DNA of 64,000 bases from Sandaracinaceae bacterium (lineage in GTDB: Bacteria; Myxococcota_A; Polyangia; Polyangiales; Houyiibacteriaceae). The notes under the pieces were generated by a model. It saw nothing but the letters and a program-made list of their open reading frames with translations. It had not been told where the DNA came from and did not search any database. Both the position numbers and the translations under genes were made by a program. The stretch spans positions 868,001-932,000 of the forward strand of contig JACKEJ010000004.1 of the NCBI GenBank assembly GCA_020633055.1. The letters are read 5' to 3'. Below are positions 15,988 to 24,897 of the stretch, one piece after another; positions within the stretch are counted from its first letter, which is position 1; the number at the start of each line of letters is the position of its first letter.

Positions 15988-18900
15988 TCAGAGCGAGAAG
16001 CGGATGGAGTTGCCGTCGCGCAGGTTGGCGCGCACGAGCGAGAAGTTCTCGTGCACCAGGATGAGGTCGCCGTTGGTGTCGAGCCACATGCCGCCCTCGT
16101 TCTGGTAGCCCGCGATGAGCGCGCCGCCGAGGCACAGGTCGCGCCAGGAGCGGTCGGCGTTCACGCTCTGGCAGAAGGCCTCGGTGCGCTCGCCCGTCGC
16201 GGGGTCGACCGCGATGAGCATGCGGCGGTTGATGGTACCGGAGGTCCAGAACAGGTCGCGCGCCGCGTCGTAGAGCACCCAGCGCTGACCGAGGCCCGCC
16301 GTGCTGGTGGGTCCGTCGCCGAGCACGCTGCTGGTGGACGCGCTGGTGATGCGGGTGCGCGCACCGGTGAGGAGGTCCACCTCGACCAGCGTCAGGTACG
16401 CATGCTGGACGGCGTACAGCGTGTCGTTGCGGATCTCGAAGCCCTGGTAGCGACCGCGGTCGAACACGTAGCCGCCGCCCACGTCCTGCCCGAAGTAGGC
16501 GTTGAGCGACTGGGCGCCCGAGCGGGTCACGAACGAGCAGCCCATGCCGTTCGCCGCGATGCGCACGATGCCCACGCCCTCGCCGTACGGGCTGGTGTTG
16601 CTGAAGCCGAGGTAGAAGTTGCCCGCGCTGTCGAGCGCGAAGCCGCGGTCGTTGACCTGCGCGCCCATGCGGGCCGGGTCGCCGCTGGCGCACTGGGCAA
16701 ACCCCGCGTCCTGCGCGCGCCAGACGAGCGTGCGCTGACCGTTGGCGGGGTTCACGCGGATGATCTCGAGGTTCACGCTGGAGCTGGGGACGCTCAGCGC
16801 GTAGAGGTTCCCGTCGGCGCCGCGGCGCACGTCGATGACCTTGTGGAAGCTGGGGCCGGTGCCGGTCTCGCTGAAGCCCGCGCCGCCCGCGTCATAGCCA
16901 CCGGACACGATGCGTCGGTTGCCGGTGTCCAGGTGGATGGCCATCACGAGGCCCGAGTTGGGGTGCGCGGCGGACGACCAGTCGACGCCCACGTAGACCT
17001 CGCGCGTGCTGGCGTCGAGGAAGCCGCCGTTGATGTGAGGCTGGGCCAGCGGGCGCACACGCGGGCCCGTGCCGAACGACGTGGCCGGGGGCAAGTACTG
17101 GGCGCTCACGCACTCTTGGATGCCCGCCGAGGGCACGCGGTTGCTCGAGCAGCGGCAGTCACCGTCGAGCGCCGTGGGGTGCTCGATCTGATGGGTGAGC
17201 GGGCAGGAGCGCGTGTAGTAGGTGGCGCTCGTGTTCGCCACCGAGCTGCGGCACGCGGGCGGACCGCCGATGGTGTTGCACTCGATCTGACCCTGGCACG
17301 CCTCCACCAGCGAGGCCGGCTCGTTGCAGCTGGTCAGGTTGTAGACGTCGCCCGCGTAGCAGCCCTCGGTGCCCGTGTTGGCGCACACGCAGCTGGTCCC
17401 GCAGGAGCTCGGGTCCGAGCAGGTGGCGCCCACCCCGGTGTCGACACACGTGAGGCCGCCGCTGCAGGTCTCGACGATGGCGCCGGCGCGGCCGCAGGAG
17501 TCGAAGCGGTGCACGTTGCCGTCCGTGCCGCAGCCGACCGCGACGTCCGCCACGCAGCCACAGCGAGGCGCGTTGTTCACCACGCTGCACAGCTCGCCCG
17601 CCCCGCAGTCGTTGATGAGCGTGCTGTCCGAGCCGTTGGCATTGCACTCGCGGATGCTCTCGCCGCTGCAGAACGCCTGACCGGGCGTGCACACGACGGG
17701 TACGCACGCCTCGTGCTCACAGAACTCCCCGGCGTCGCAGTCCCCGTCGTCGTCGCAAGCGTCGCGCGAGCGACAGGCCGGGCCCGCCGCGCCGTCGCTG
17801 CACGGGCTCAGCAGCGGGCAGGAGGTGGCCACGTTGTGGAAGTGGCCGCACGAGTCGAAGTTCGCGACGTTGCCGTTGTAGCAGCCCTGGTAGGCGTCCT
17901 GCGTGCAGCTGCAGACCGCGTTGCCGCCCGAGGTGTCGCAGAACTCACCGCCGGTGCAGCTGTCGTAGAGATCGTAGCCGGAGCCCCGCGCGTTGCAGCG
18001 CAGCACGCTGTCGCCGTCGCAGACGCGCGCCTGAGGCACACACACCTGCGGCGTGCACAGCGACGCATCGCAGAAGGAGCCCGGCGCGCAGTCGCTGTCG
18101 GCGGCGCAGTTGATGGGCGCTGCGCAGAAGGGCTGACCGTCGGCGCCCACCTGACACACCTGCGGGTTGGTGCAGTACTGGTAGAGGGTGCCGCGCTGAC
18201 CGCACGAGTTGAAGTTGTAGATCTCGGTGCTGTAGCAGCCGAGGAACGCGTTCGGGACGCAGCGACACTCACCCACACCGCCCGTGTTCACCACGCACTG
18301 CTCGCCGTTGACGCAGGTGTCGAGCGGCGTGTAGGCCTCGCCGCCCCCGCCGCAGATGAGCACTTGCTGGCCGCTGCAGAACGCCGGCACGGACGTGCAC
18401 ACGTCAGGGCGGCACTCGCCCGACTCGAGGTGGCACCAGTCGTCGAAGTAGCAGTCGGAGCTGGAGGTGCAGACGTCCGGCAGGCCGCAGTCCGGTCCGG
18501 TGACCGGGTCGTCGATGCAGCGCTCCGGCGCCGTGCAGTCCTCGCGCCGCAGCTCTCGCACGCCACAGGAGTCGTAGTAGTAGACGTCACCCTGGTAGCA
18601 GCCCAGGTCGTAGCCGGAGACGCAGCGGCAGAGGGCCCCGCCGCCCGCGCCGGGCACGCACTGCTGGCCGCCCGTGCACGTGGCCGTGATGTCGATCGCG
18701 CTGCCGTTCGCGCGGCACTGGACGAGGTTGTTTCCGTCGCACATGGACAGGGAGAAGTTGCAGACGTCGGGCTCGCACATGCCGGTGCTGGTGTTGCACC
18801 AGGACGTGCTCAGGCACTCGTTGTCCTGGGTGCACACCGTGGGCAGCGCGCAGGTGAGGGCGCCGTTTCCGTCGTCCGTGCAGACCTGCGGCGACGTGCA

Positions 18901-19452
18901 GTCCTGCACGCGCGCGCCACGCACACCGCACGAGTCGTAGGCGTAGACGTCACCCTGGTCGCAAGCCTCGTGGTCGTTCGCGACGCACAGACAGGCCGCC
19001 CCGCCGGTACCGACGACGCACTGCTCGCCGCCGGTGCAGGTGTCCGTCACGTCGGTGCCGCTGCCGTTCGCGCGGCACAGGCGCACGTCGGCGCCGTCGC
19101 AGGTGGAGGGGCCCGGGGTGCACACGTCGGACACGCACAGGCCAGAGTCCGTGTCGCAGAAGGCGCTGCTGGGACACTGGCCGTCCATGGTGCAGGGCAC
19201 GGTGCCCAGATCCATGCCACCCGCGTCGACGCCGCTGTCGTCACCGACACCTGCGTCCGTGTCCCCCGCGTCGCCGCTCCCAGCATCGTTCGTCATGCCA
19301 GTGTCGGGGCTACCTCCATCCCCCCCCATGCCACCATCGACGCTGGCGTCCGCGCCAGGAGGCGTGGTGTCGTCGCCGCAGCCGGGCGCGAGCAGGAGGC
19401 TCGAGGCGAGCACATAGAACACGAGAGAGGGGAGCCGAGGAGATGACGACAT
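15988..19452 (-). CDS. large Cys-rich modular lipoprotein with C-terminal propeller-like domain
   Basis: The ATG at 19452 opens a lipoprotein signal peptide (SSLLLAPGC), then an Asp/Gly-rich linker (about residues 30-85). Five tandem Cys-rich modules of about 125 residues follow. Each begins CxxDxxC...FC, carries CDGxxVxxCxANGSG, then TCTGGEQCV, then a xCYxGDVYxYDSCG unit; a partial sixth module follows. The last roughly 320 residues lack Cys repeats and have VGVDWSSAAHPNSGLVMAIHLDTG, LYAVQHAYLTLVEVDLLTG-type repeats, consistent with a beta-propeller. The likely role is a surface adhesin or binding protein; no enzyme motif was seen. The 1154-residue gene stands alone and converges on the GyrI-like gene. 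Confidence 0.85.
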   Translation of the reverse strand: MSSSPRLPSLVFYVLASSLLLAPGCGDDTTPPGADASVDGGMGGDGGSPDTGMTNDAGSGDAGDTDAGVGDDSGVDAGGMDLGTVPCTMDGQCPSSAFCDTDSGLCVSDVCTPGPSTCDGADVRLCRANGSGTDVTDTCTGGEQCVVGTGGAACLCVANDHEACDQGDVYAYDSCGVRGARVQDCTSPQVCTDDGNGALTCALPTVCTQDNECLSTSWCNTSTGMCEPDVCNFSLSMCDGNNLVQCRANGSAIDITATCTGGQQCVPGAGGGALCRCVSGYDLGCYQGDVYYYDSCGVRELRREDCTAPERCIDDPVTGPDCGLPDVCTSSSDCYFDDWCHLESGECRPDVCTSVPAFCSGQQVLICGGGGEAYTPLDTCVNGEQCVVNTGGVGECRCVPNAFLGCYSTEIYNFNSCGQRGTLYQYCTNPQVCQVGADGQPFCAAPINCAADSDCAPGSFCDASLCTPQVCVPQARVCDGDSVLRCNARGSGYDLYDSCTGGEFCDTSGGNAVCSCTQDAYQGCYNGNVANFDSCGHFHNVATSCPLLSPCSDGAAGPACRSRDACDDDGDCDAGEFCEHEACVPVVCTPGQAFCSGESIRECNANGSDSTLINDCGAGELCSVVNNAPRCGCVADVAVGCGTDGNVHRFDSCGRAGAIVETCSGGLTCVDTGVGATCSDPSSCGTSCVCANTGTEGCYAGDVYNLTSCNEPASLVEACQGQIECNTIGGPPACRSSVANTSATYYTRSCPLTHQIEHPTALDGDCRCSSNRVPSAGIQECVSAQYLPPATSFGTGPRVRPLAQPHINGGFLDASTREVYVGVDWSSAAHPNSGLVMAIHLDTGNRRIVSGGYDAGGAGFSETGTGPSFHKVIDVRRGADGNLYALSVPSSSVNLEIIRVNPANGQRTLVWRAQDAGFAQCASGDPARMGAQVNDRGFALDSAGNFYLGFSNTSPYGEGVGIVRIAANGMGCSFVTRSGAQSLNAYFGQDVGGGYVFDRGRYQGFEIRNDTLYAVQHAYLTLVEVDLLTGARTRITSASTSSVLGDGPTSTAGLGQRWVLYDAARDLFWTSGTINRRMLIAVDPATGERTEAFCQSVNADRSWRDLCLGGALIAGYQNEGGMWLDTNGDLILVHENFSLVRANLRDGNSIRFSL

Positions 19453-19718
19453 GGTGTTCACCGAGCGGGAGCGGGGCGCAGAGGTGCGCGCTCTCGGGAT
19501 ACCCGGAGTCTGACGTCGCCCTCCCTCGGGTGCGGGGCGGAAAAATTCCGAGGCCTTTGCGGTGAGGGTCGGGTGACGACTCGGCGCTGGGCGCAGCATG
19601 CGCGCTCGCGTACCGTATGGACATGCCTGACTCTCCGCGGGACACGGGCGCGCACGGTGCGCCCAGCGCGATGCCACGGCGCCAGGAATGACGGGTTCGA
19701 GCGGAGCGTCGTGACGCC
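19453..19718. other. divergent intergenic region
   Basis: 266 bp upstream of both the Cys-rich lipoprotein (minus) and the hydrolase locus (plus). It holds an isolated A-run (near 19540) but no promoter I can call with confidence. Confidence 0.3.
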
Positions 19719-20267
19719 GTGGACCCTGTCGCTCCGGAGCACCCCCGCTGGCCACGTTGGCTCGGCCGTGCGCTTGCGCTGCCGACGGCAGCCATCTTGG
19801 GCGCGGCAGGCGCGGTGGGCTTGGCTCTCGGGCGCGGGGACCTGAGCGCGTGGGGCTGGCTCTACGCCCTCGACGCGCTGGCGCTCGCAGCCGCGCTCAC
19901 GACCGTGGGCACGTCGCGCAGGACGGGCCGCTGGCGTCGGCTGCTGCGCGGCGCCGCGCCCGGCTTGCTCGTGCTGCTGGTGACGACGCGCGTGGTGGCC
20001 TTCGGGGGCAACCACGCCACGGAGCTGGTCGTGCTGAATCGAAGCGGACACGTCGTCTCGACCGCGCGCTTTGTGAACCGGCTGTTCGAGGAGCGCGACG
20101 CGGCGTTGGTGGGCAGTCGCCTACTGGTCGCGCTGGGCGCGGTGCCAGCGCCCGAATTCCCGACGCTGCCCGAGCTCCTCCGCCGCTCGTATCCCGCCAC
20201 GGAGCAGGAGGGTGCGCGCCTCGGCACCCCCCGTCCCGACGACGCTGCTCGACGGGCAGGGGCCTGA
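19719..20267 (+). CDS. membrane N-terminal part of an alpha/beta hydrolase locus (possibly frameshifted)
   Basis: A 182-residue frame with three hydrophobic segments (ALPTAAILGAAGAVGLALG, WLYALDALALAAALTTVG, GAAPGLLVLLVTTRVVAFGG). A soluble piece follows (NHATELVVLNRSGHVVSTARFVNRLFEERD), ending SYPATEQEG. Its final residues (GARLGTPRPDDAARRAGA) look like out-of-frame read-through, while the next frame starting at 20212 continues naturally as a hydrolase. The two overlap by 56 bases around GGAGGG and CCCCCC runs. Either this is one protein broken by a one-base indel, or two genes overlap. The GTG start at 19719 has no strong ribosome site. Confidence 0.6.
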   Translation: MDPVAPEHPRWPRWLGRALALPTAAILGAAGAVGLALGRGDLSAWGWLYALDALALAAALTTVGTSRRTGRWRRLLRGAAPGLLVLLVTTRVVAFGGNHATELVVLNRSGHVVSTARFVNRLFEERDAALVGSRLLVALGAVPAPEFPTLPELLRRSYPATEQEGARLGTPRPDDAARRAGA

Positions 20268-20835
20268 CGCGTTCGACGCCATCGTCGTGCGCCTTCGGCC
20301 AGAGGACGCGCCAGCCGTTCCGCTCGGGATCGTGTTCCTGCACGGCTTCGCGGGGAACTTCGCGCTGCAGTGCCTCGAGGTCGCACGGAGCGCGCGCGCG
20401 GTCGGTGCGCTCACGGTGTGTCCCTCGACGACGTTCGACGGCAGATGGGCGGAGCCCGCCGGGGAGGCCACCGTGCGCGCATCCATCGCCTACCTCCGGG
20501 CCGAGGGTGCGCAGCGGATGGTCCTCGCGGGGATCAGCGCGGGGGCCATCGGCGCGTCGCAGCTGGCGCCTCGGCTGGACGCGACCGTGGACGGGATGGT
20601 GCTCCTGTCTGGCGTGTCCTCGCGCGCCGCGACGCCGCGTGTCCCGACGCTGCTCGTCCAAGGGGACCACGACGCGATGGTGCGCACGGCACGCGTGCGG
20701 GCCTGGGCGCACGGACACCCCCGCGTGCGCTACCGCGAGCTGCCGGGCACGCACTTCGTGCTCCTCGAGCAGCGCGCGGACGTCGCGAGAGAGCTCACGG
20801 TGTTCCTCCGCGAGGTCGCGGCGCGCGAGCGCTGA
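20212..20835 (+). CDS. alpha/beta hydrolase (serine esterase-type)
   Basis: The 207-residue frame contains a complete alpha/beta-hydrolase core. It has the oxyanion strand GIVFLHGFAGNFALQ, nucleophile elbow GISAGAIGA (Ser in GxSxG), acid strand LLVQGDHDAMV (Asp) and a C-terminal GTHFVLLE (His). The substrate is unknown. A GTG at 20212 lies within the preceding frame; a GGAGCAGGAG stretch just upstream could serve as a ribosome site, so an overlapping separate gene is possible. The hydrolase itself is intact even if the upstream membrane part was once fused. Confidence 0.72.
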   Translation: MRASAPPVPTTLLDGQGPDAFDAIVVRLRPEDAPAVPLGIVFLHGFAGNFALQCLEVARSARAVGALTVCPSTTFDGRWAEPAGEATVRASIAYLRAEGAQRMVLAGISAGAIGASQLAPRLDATVDGMVLLSGVSSRAATPRVPTLLVQGDHDAMVRTARVRAWAHGHPRVRYRELPGTHFVLLEQRADVARELTVFLREVAARER

Positions 20836-20944
20836 GCCCCATCGCTCGCGGCGGGCGCCGCTACTCGTCCCCCACACACGATGCACGTCGCGTCCATGCC
20901 GCGGACGATAGTGACTCCACGGACCCCCGTCGACCACACACGCG

Positions 20945-21844
20945 TCACTCCCGCGCTGGAGGTGGTCCGCAGCGCGGGACGTCCCGCAAGTCGACCTCGC
21001 CGCTGTCGAGCGCGATGTCCGAGAGGCGGTCCACCCAGCGCAACGCGATGTTCAACAGGGGGCGGTCGGCCGCGTAGGTGATGCGCGGCTGTCCCGCGCC
21101 AAGGCGGAGGCGCATGGCGACCAACCCATGCGGATGACAGACCCGCAGCCGCAGGTCGAAGATGGACCCCGTGGCGCGCACGTCGGTTCCGCTGATGGCG
21201 GGGCGGCCATCCATGAAGAAGTTGCCGTACACGTCCGAGAGCACCACGTCCGTCGGACGCTGCCCGTCGCCTTGGCGCTCCAGGTCGTGATCCAGGTGAA
21301 GCCCGGCCTGCGTCACGTGCACGGCGATGGACGCGCCCGTCAGCACGCGCACCGTCGCGTCCTCGATGGCCACGTGGTCGAGCAGCACCTTGACGCCGTC
21401 GTCGTCGCTCTCCGCCGCGTCGCTCGGTCCAGGCGCGGCGAAGGCGTCCTCGATGGACGTGCTGTTGGCGTCCCCGGTGAACAGGATGACCTCGGCCCCG
21501 CGCGCACGCGCCACGTCCAGGCGCACGGTGCCCATGAGCAGCTCGGTCCACAGGATGTGCACCTGCGCGTCGTCGATGTGGATCACGTCGCGGCCGCGCG
21601 GGTCCTCGAACGCGAGGCCGCGCACGTGCGCGGTGGAGAAGCCCATCGACACGACCTGATCGATGCGCATGCGCCCCGCGATGGCGTCGGACACGGCGGA
21701 CGCGATGCATGCGCCAGCGGTGCGACGCCCCCAGGCGGTCTCGAGGGCGAGCGCGACCAGCAACCACACCACCAAGGGCGTGAGGCACAGCGCGACGATG
21801 CGCCGCCGCCGAGTCGAGGCACGGGAGCTCATGGACACACGCAT
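20945..21844 (-). CDS. membrane-anchored AsmA/DUF748-like protein
   Basis: Starts MRVSMSSRASTRRRRIVALCLTPLVV, an N-terminal inner-membrane anchor. A 250-residue periplasmic beta-rich region resembles the first repeat of AsmA/TamB-class proteins: VVSMGFSTAHVRGLAFEDPRGRDVIHIDDAQVHILW with later LLDHVAIEDATVRVL. Such proteins bridge the membranes for lipid movement, but 299 residues is short for the class, so this may be a single-module relative. Neighbours give no clear pathway. The ATG at 21844 is the first that precedes the anchor; upstream open frame lacks features. Confidence 0.6.
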   Translation of the reverse strand: MRVSMSSRASTRRRRIVALCLTPLVVWLLVALALETAWGRRTAGACIASAVSDAIAGRMRIDQVVSMGFSTAHVRGLAFEDPRGRDVIHIDDAQVHILWTELLMGTVRLDVARARGAEVILFTGDANSTSIEDAFAAPGPSDAAESDDDGVKVLLDHVAIEDATVRVLTGASIAVHVTQAGLHLDHDLERQGDGQRPTDVVLSDVYGNFFMDGRPAISGTDVRATGSIFDLRLRVCHPHGLVAMRLRLGAGQPRITYAADRPLLNIALRWVDRLSDIALDSGEVDLRDVPRCGPPPARE

Positions 21845-22054
21845 AGCCCGTCTGCGCCCGTCGGGCAGCTCTTCGTGGAGAGCCGGGCGAACATGCGCGC
21901 GGTGGTGCGTGGCGTCACGCGGCGACTGGGGCAAAGCGCCACACTTTTGGGCCGCATTTGCGGGTTTTTGGCGACGTTTCGGCGTGGTTGGCCGTTGGCC
22001 CGCACCCTGCACTGGCTCGGGGCATCCATCGTTGACCCACACCAAGGAGACCCC
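21845..22054. promoter_or_regulatory. divergent upstream region
   Basis: 210 bp separating the AsmA-like gene from the coiled-coil gene. It contains an unusual run of short T-tracts (ACTTTTGGGC, GGGTTTTTGGC around 21950-21975), likely promoter sequence for one of the two; no exact boxes are called. Confidence 0.3.
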
Positions 22055-22312
22055 ATGAGTCAGAAATCCGAACTGAAGGACCGCGTCATCGCGAAGCAGA
22101 AGTACCTCGAGGCGCGCCTGGTCGAGCTGCGCGCCGACGCACGCCGCGACGCGCGTGAGGAGGCTCGTCGCATCGAGGAGTCGCTCGACCACGTGAAGGC
22201 GTCCGTGAAGGACGGCTGGGACTCGCTCACCGAGGAGGCCTCGCGCAAGCTGAACCGCTGGCTGAAGGCCGACGAGGAGCCGTCGACGCGCCCGCGCGAG
22301 AGCCTGCACTGA
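22055..22312 (+). CDS. small coiled-coil protein
   Basis: An 85-residue, highly charged and mostly helical protein: MSQKSELKDRVIAKQKYLEARL, then RREAARRIEE-like heptads, then VKDGWDSLTEEASRKLNRWLK. The ATG at 22055 follows AAGGAGA, a strong ribosome site. Small proteins with this KDGWDxLxE motif recur in delta-proteobacterial and myxobacterial genomes. They resemble stress-related apolipoprotein-like or CsbD-size proteins; no function is assigned. The gene appears monocistronic. Confidence 0.78.
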   Translation: MSQKSELKDRVIAKQKYLEARLVELRADARRDAREEARRIEESLDHVKASVKDGWDSLTEEASRKLNRWLKADEEPSTRPRESLH

Positions 22313-22403
22313 CCCGCGCCGGGCGCCACTCGGCGTTCGCGCTGACCCAGGCCGGGCTCGGCTTGGCGTTCGCCCGTGGCCTCGTAGGCTACGGGCGTCG
22401 CCC

Positions 22404-23228
22404 ATGTCCATGCCCGAACCTGCGCTCGCCCCGACCTTTCGACGACACGACGATGCCTTCGTGCCGCTCGCCCCCGCCCGCAGCGGCTGGGACCCGGGGC
22501 TGTGCAACGGCAGCGCCGCGGCCGGCTTGCTCGCGCGGCTGCTCGAAGGCGCGCTGCGACGACCCGGATTTCAGGTGGCGCGGCTCACCATCGACCTGCT
22601 CAAGCCCATCCCGTTCGACGCGCTGACGGGGCGTGCCCACGTGCAGCGTGAAGGCGGTCGCCTGCGCCAAGGGGAGGCCGAGCTGCGGTGTGGTGACGCC
22701 GTGGTGGCGCGCGCGAGCGGTCTGTTCCTCGCGGGATCGGACGCCCCGAGCAGCGTGTACGGACCGGCGCCCTTCCCACCCCCAGGGGAAGCCGAGTCGA
22801 GCGGTATGTTCCGCGCTTCCAAAGACCCCGGGCGACAGCCGTCGTTCGAGTACTTCTGCGACCTGCGCTGGGTCACCGCGCGCGACGCCGCGCAGCCCGC
22901 GCTGTGGGTGACCCCTCCGGCCGTCTTCGTCGAGGGAGAGCCGTGCTCCGACCTGGTCCGCTGCGTGGGCGCCGCCGACCTGATGGCGGGCCTGGCCGAG
23001 CTGAGCCGACGGCAGCGCGCGCCCGAGTCACCGGTGGCCATCAACGCCGACCTGAACCTGACGTTCAGCGGAGAGCCACGCGGTTCGGCGTTCGGGCTGC
23101 GGCTGACCCACCTCGCAGCCGAAGCAGGGGTTGGCCTCGCGCACGCCGAGCTGTTCGACGCAGACGGCTTCCGGGGCACCGTCGCGCAGTGCCGCGTGGG
23201 GAACACGCCGAAGTCGCGCACGCCGTGA
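22404..23228 (+). CDS. acyl-CoA thioesterase family protein (double hot-dog)
   Basis: The 274-residue length and internal repetition suit TesB-like/4HBT_3 double hot-dog thioesterases, which hydrolyse acyl-CoAs. The first hot-dog helix region reads GLCNGSAAAGLLARLLEGAL, followed by VARLTIDLLKPIPFDALTGRA (a typical strand). The second half has LMAGLAELSRRQR and SPVAINADLNLTFSGEPRG, the usual second-domain motif. No signal peptide, so it is cytoplasmic. It runs in the same direction as the GST gene 109 bp later. The second Met (22410) is an equally good start. Confidence 0.8.
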   Translation: MSMPEPALAPTFRRHDDAFVPLAPARSGWDPGLCNGSAAAGLLARLLEGALRRPGFQVARLTIDLLKPIPFDALTGRAHVQREGGRLRQGEAELRCGDAVVARASGLFLAGSDAPSSVYGPAPFPPPGEAESSGMFRASKDPGRQPSFEYFCDLRWVTARDAAQPALWVTPPAVFVEGEPCSDLVRCVGAADLMAGLAELSRRQRAPESPVAINADLNLTFSGEPRGSAFGLRLTHLAAEAGVGLAHAELFDADGFRGTVAQCRVGNTPKSRTP

Positions 23229-23337
23229 GCACCACGAGCGCCCGGTGGCGCACGCGCTGACGAAACATGTCAGCAGTCTGTCAGCGTGGTCGTGTTCGCC
23301 CTACCACGCAGAAGACGAGGCCACTAGATTCGCGGGC

Positions 23338-23973
23338 ATGACCAACGCGAACAACATCGTCCTCTATCACCACCCCTTCAGCCGCGCCGCCAACGTCGTG
23401 TGGATGCTGGAAGAGCTGGGCGTGCCCTACACCCTCGAGTACGTCGACATGGGGCAAGGCGCGCACCACACGAGCGAGTTCCACCAGAAGAACCGCATGG
23501 GCAAGCTGCCCACGCTCGTCGACGGCGACGTCACGGTGGCCGAGAGCGCCGCGATCGCCCTGTACCTCGCCGACCGCTACTCCTATGGCGAACTGGCGCC
23601 CAAGGTCGACACACCAGAGCGAGGCCCGTACCTGCGCTGGATCCTGTTCGCGCCGTCCGTCGTCGAGCCCGGCTGCTATGCGCAGGCGTCCAAGTGGGAC
23701 TACCAGCCGCAGTCGGCCGGGTGGGGCACGTACGAGAACATGCTCGCCACCATGGAGGACGCCATCGGTGACGGTCCGTGGCTGCTCGGCGAGCGCTTCA
23801 GCATGGCGGACGTCGTGTTCGGCGGTACCGTGCGCTACATGTTGCGCTTCGGAATGCTCGAGAAGCGCGCCGCGTTCGTCGCGTACGCCGAGCGCCTGGA
23901 GGCGCGCCCCGCCGCGATCGCCAGCGCCGCGAAGAACGCCGCCATCGTGCAAGAGCACAAGCTGGGCGGGTGA
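23338..23973 (+). CDS. glutathione S-transferase family protein
   Basis: A 211-residue GST. The thioredoxin-like N-terminal domain has LYHHPFSRAANVVWMLEELGVPY, then the cis-Pro motif MGKLPTLV (about 59-66) and AESAAIALYLADRY, which binds the gamma-glutamyl part. A helical C-terminal domain follows, with WLLGERFSMADVVFGG (N-capping box). The likely role is glutathione-dependent conjugation or disulfide chemistry in the cytoplasm; the substrate is unknown. The ATG at 23338 is the natural start, as the upstream frame is featureless. Confidence 0.9.
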   Translation: MTNANNIVLYHHPFSRAANVVWMLEELGVPYTLEYVDMGQGAHHTSEFHQKNRMGKLPTLVDGDVTVAESAAIALYLADRYSYGELAPKVDTPERGPYLRWILFAPSVVEPGCYAQASKWDYQPQSAGWGTYENMLATMEDAIGDGPWLLGERFSMADVVFGGTVRYMLRFGMLEKRAAFVAYAERLEARPAAIASAAKNAAIVQEHKLGG

Positions 23974-24030
23974 GCAGCTGCGGGCCGTGGAGCGCTCGCC
24001 GCACGCGCGGCGCGGAGTAGAGTGACGCGC

Positions 24031-24825
24031 ATGAAGAGCGTCATCGTGAACGCGGGGCCGGGCGCCTGGGGATTCGAGCCGTTGGCGAACGCGCTGGCGG
24101 CGGCCACGGGCGTGCCCATCTCGGAGACCCCAGCCGAATGGAACTACGTGCTCGGGTGGCCGGAGAGCATGGCCGGCTTCCCGTCCGGATCATTCGTGCC
24201 CCAGCAGGCCATCACCCTCGCCGCCGACAAGCGCCTGCTGGCGCGAGCGTTCGAGCGTGGTGCCGTCCCCTCGCCCGAGACCACCTTGGTGGACTCGGCG
24301 GAAGAGGCCCGGCGTTTCCTCGGCGCCACGGATCGCTACTGCCTCAAGTATCCGACCGGCGTGGGGGCGCACGGCCACCGTATGCTCACGGAGGACGCGC
24401 TGGCCGCGCTCCCTTCGAGCTGGCCGCGGCCCCTCGTGGTGCAGGCCTTCATCGAGAGCGTGCGTCCCGAGGTGTTCCGCATCTACGCCGTGGGCGGTGA
24501 GCTGCTGGGCTTCAACGTGCGACGCTTCCCCGACGACACCCTCGGAGGGCCGTGGGTCAGCCACGCGCGCGGAGGCCGCTACGAGAGCGCAGGTGAGGCC
24601 CCCGAGGAGGCGCGGGTCGCCGCGCGGGCGGCCTTGTCCGCGACGGGGTTGCTCTCGAGCTTCGGCTGCGCGGACCTGATGCGCGACGCCCAGGGACGCT
24701 GGCTGGTGTTGGAGGTAGGCACGGACGGCGTGTTCAACCACGTGGACCGCGACGTGGACGACGACGCGTTCTTGGCCACGCTGCACGCCCGCATCGCCGA
24801 GGTGTTCCTCGCGGGTCCGCGCTGA
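24031..24825 (+). CDS. ATP-grasp-like protein of unknown substrate
   Basis: A 264-residue protein with an N-terminal Rossmann-like strand (MKSVIVNAGPGAWGFEPLANAL). An ATP-grasp-like core follows: ADKRLLARAFERGAVPSPETTLV, a Lys in YCLKYPTGVGAHGH, VVQAFIESVRPEVFRIYAV, and late acidic LVLEVGTDGVFNHVD. The arrangement resembles RimK/alpha-L-glutamate ligase-like enzymes, which join a carboxylate to an amine using ATP. The metal-binding residues are not certain. The ATG at 24031 is used; a GTG three codons earlier (24022) is possible. No operon partner is evident. Confidence 0.62.
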   Translation: MKSVIVNAGPGAWGFEPLANALAAATGVPISETPAEWNYVLGWPESMAGFPSGSFVPQQAITLAADKRLLARAFERGAVPSPETTLVDSAEEARRFLGATDRYCLKYPTGVGAHGHRMLTEDALAALPSSWPRPLVVQAFIESVRPEVFRIYAVGGELLGFNVRRFPDDTLGGPWVSHARGGRYESAGEAPEEARVAARAALSATGLLSSFGCADLMRDAQGRWLVLEVGTDGVFNHVDRDVDDDAFLATLHARIAEVFLAGPR

Positions 24826-24897
24826 GCCCGACGACGGGTCCCGACGCTCTCCCGCTCGCGCCATGGACGGCCAAGCCGCAGGTCGTGCTCGCGGCGC

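Noticed and set aside
16051..19446. 1131-residue plus-strand frame opposite the Cys-rich lipoprotein
   Set aside because: Composition follows the complement of Cys/Asp codons; no start signal or domain.
15988..19452. regular repeats resembling a CRISPR array
   Set aside because: The periodicity is of protein modules in an open frame, with diverged DNA and no spacers.
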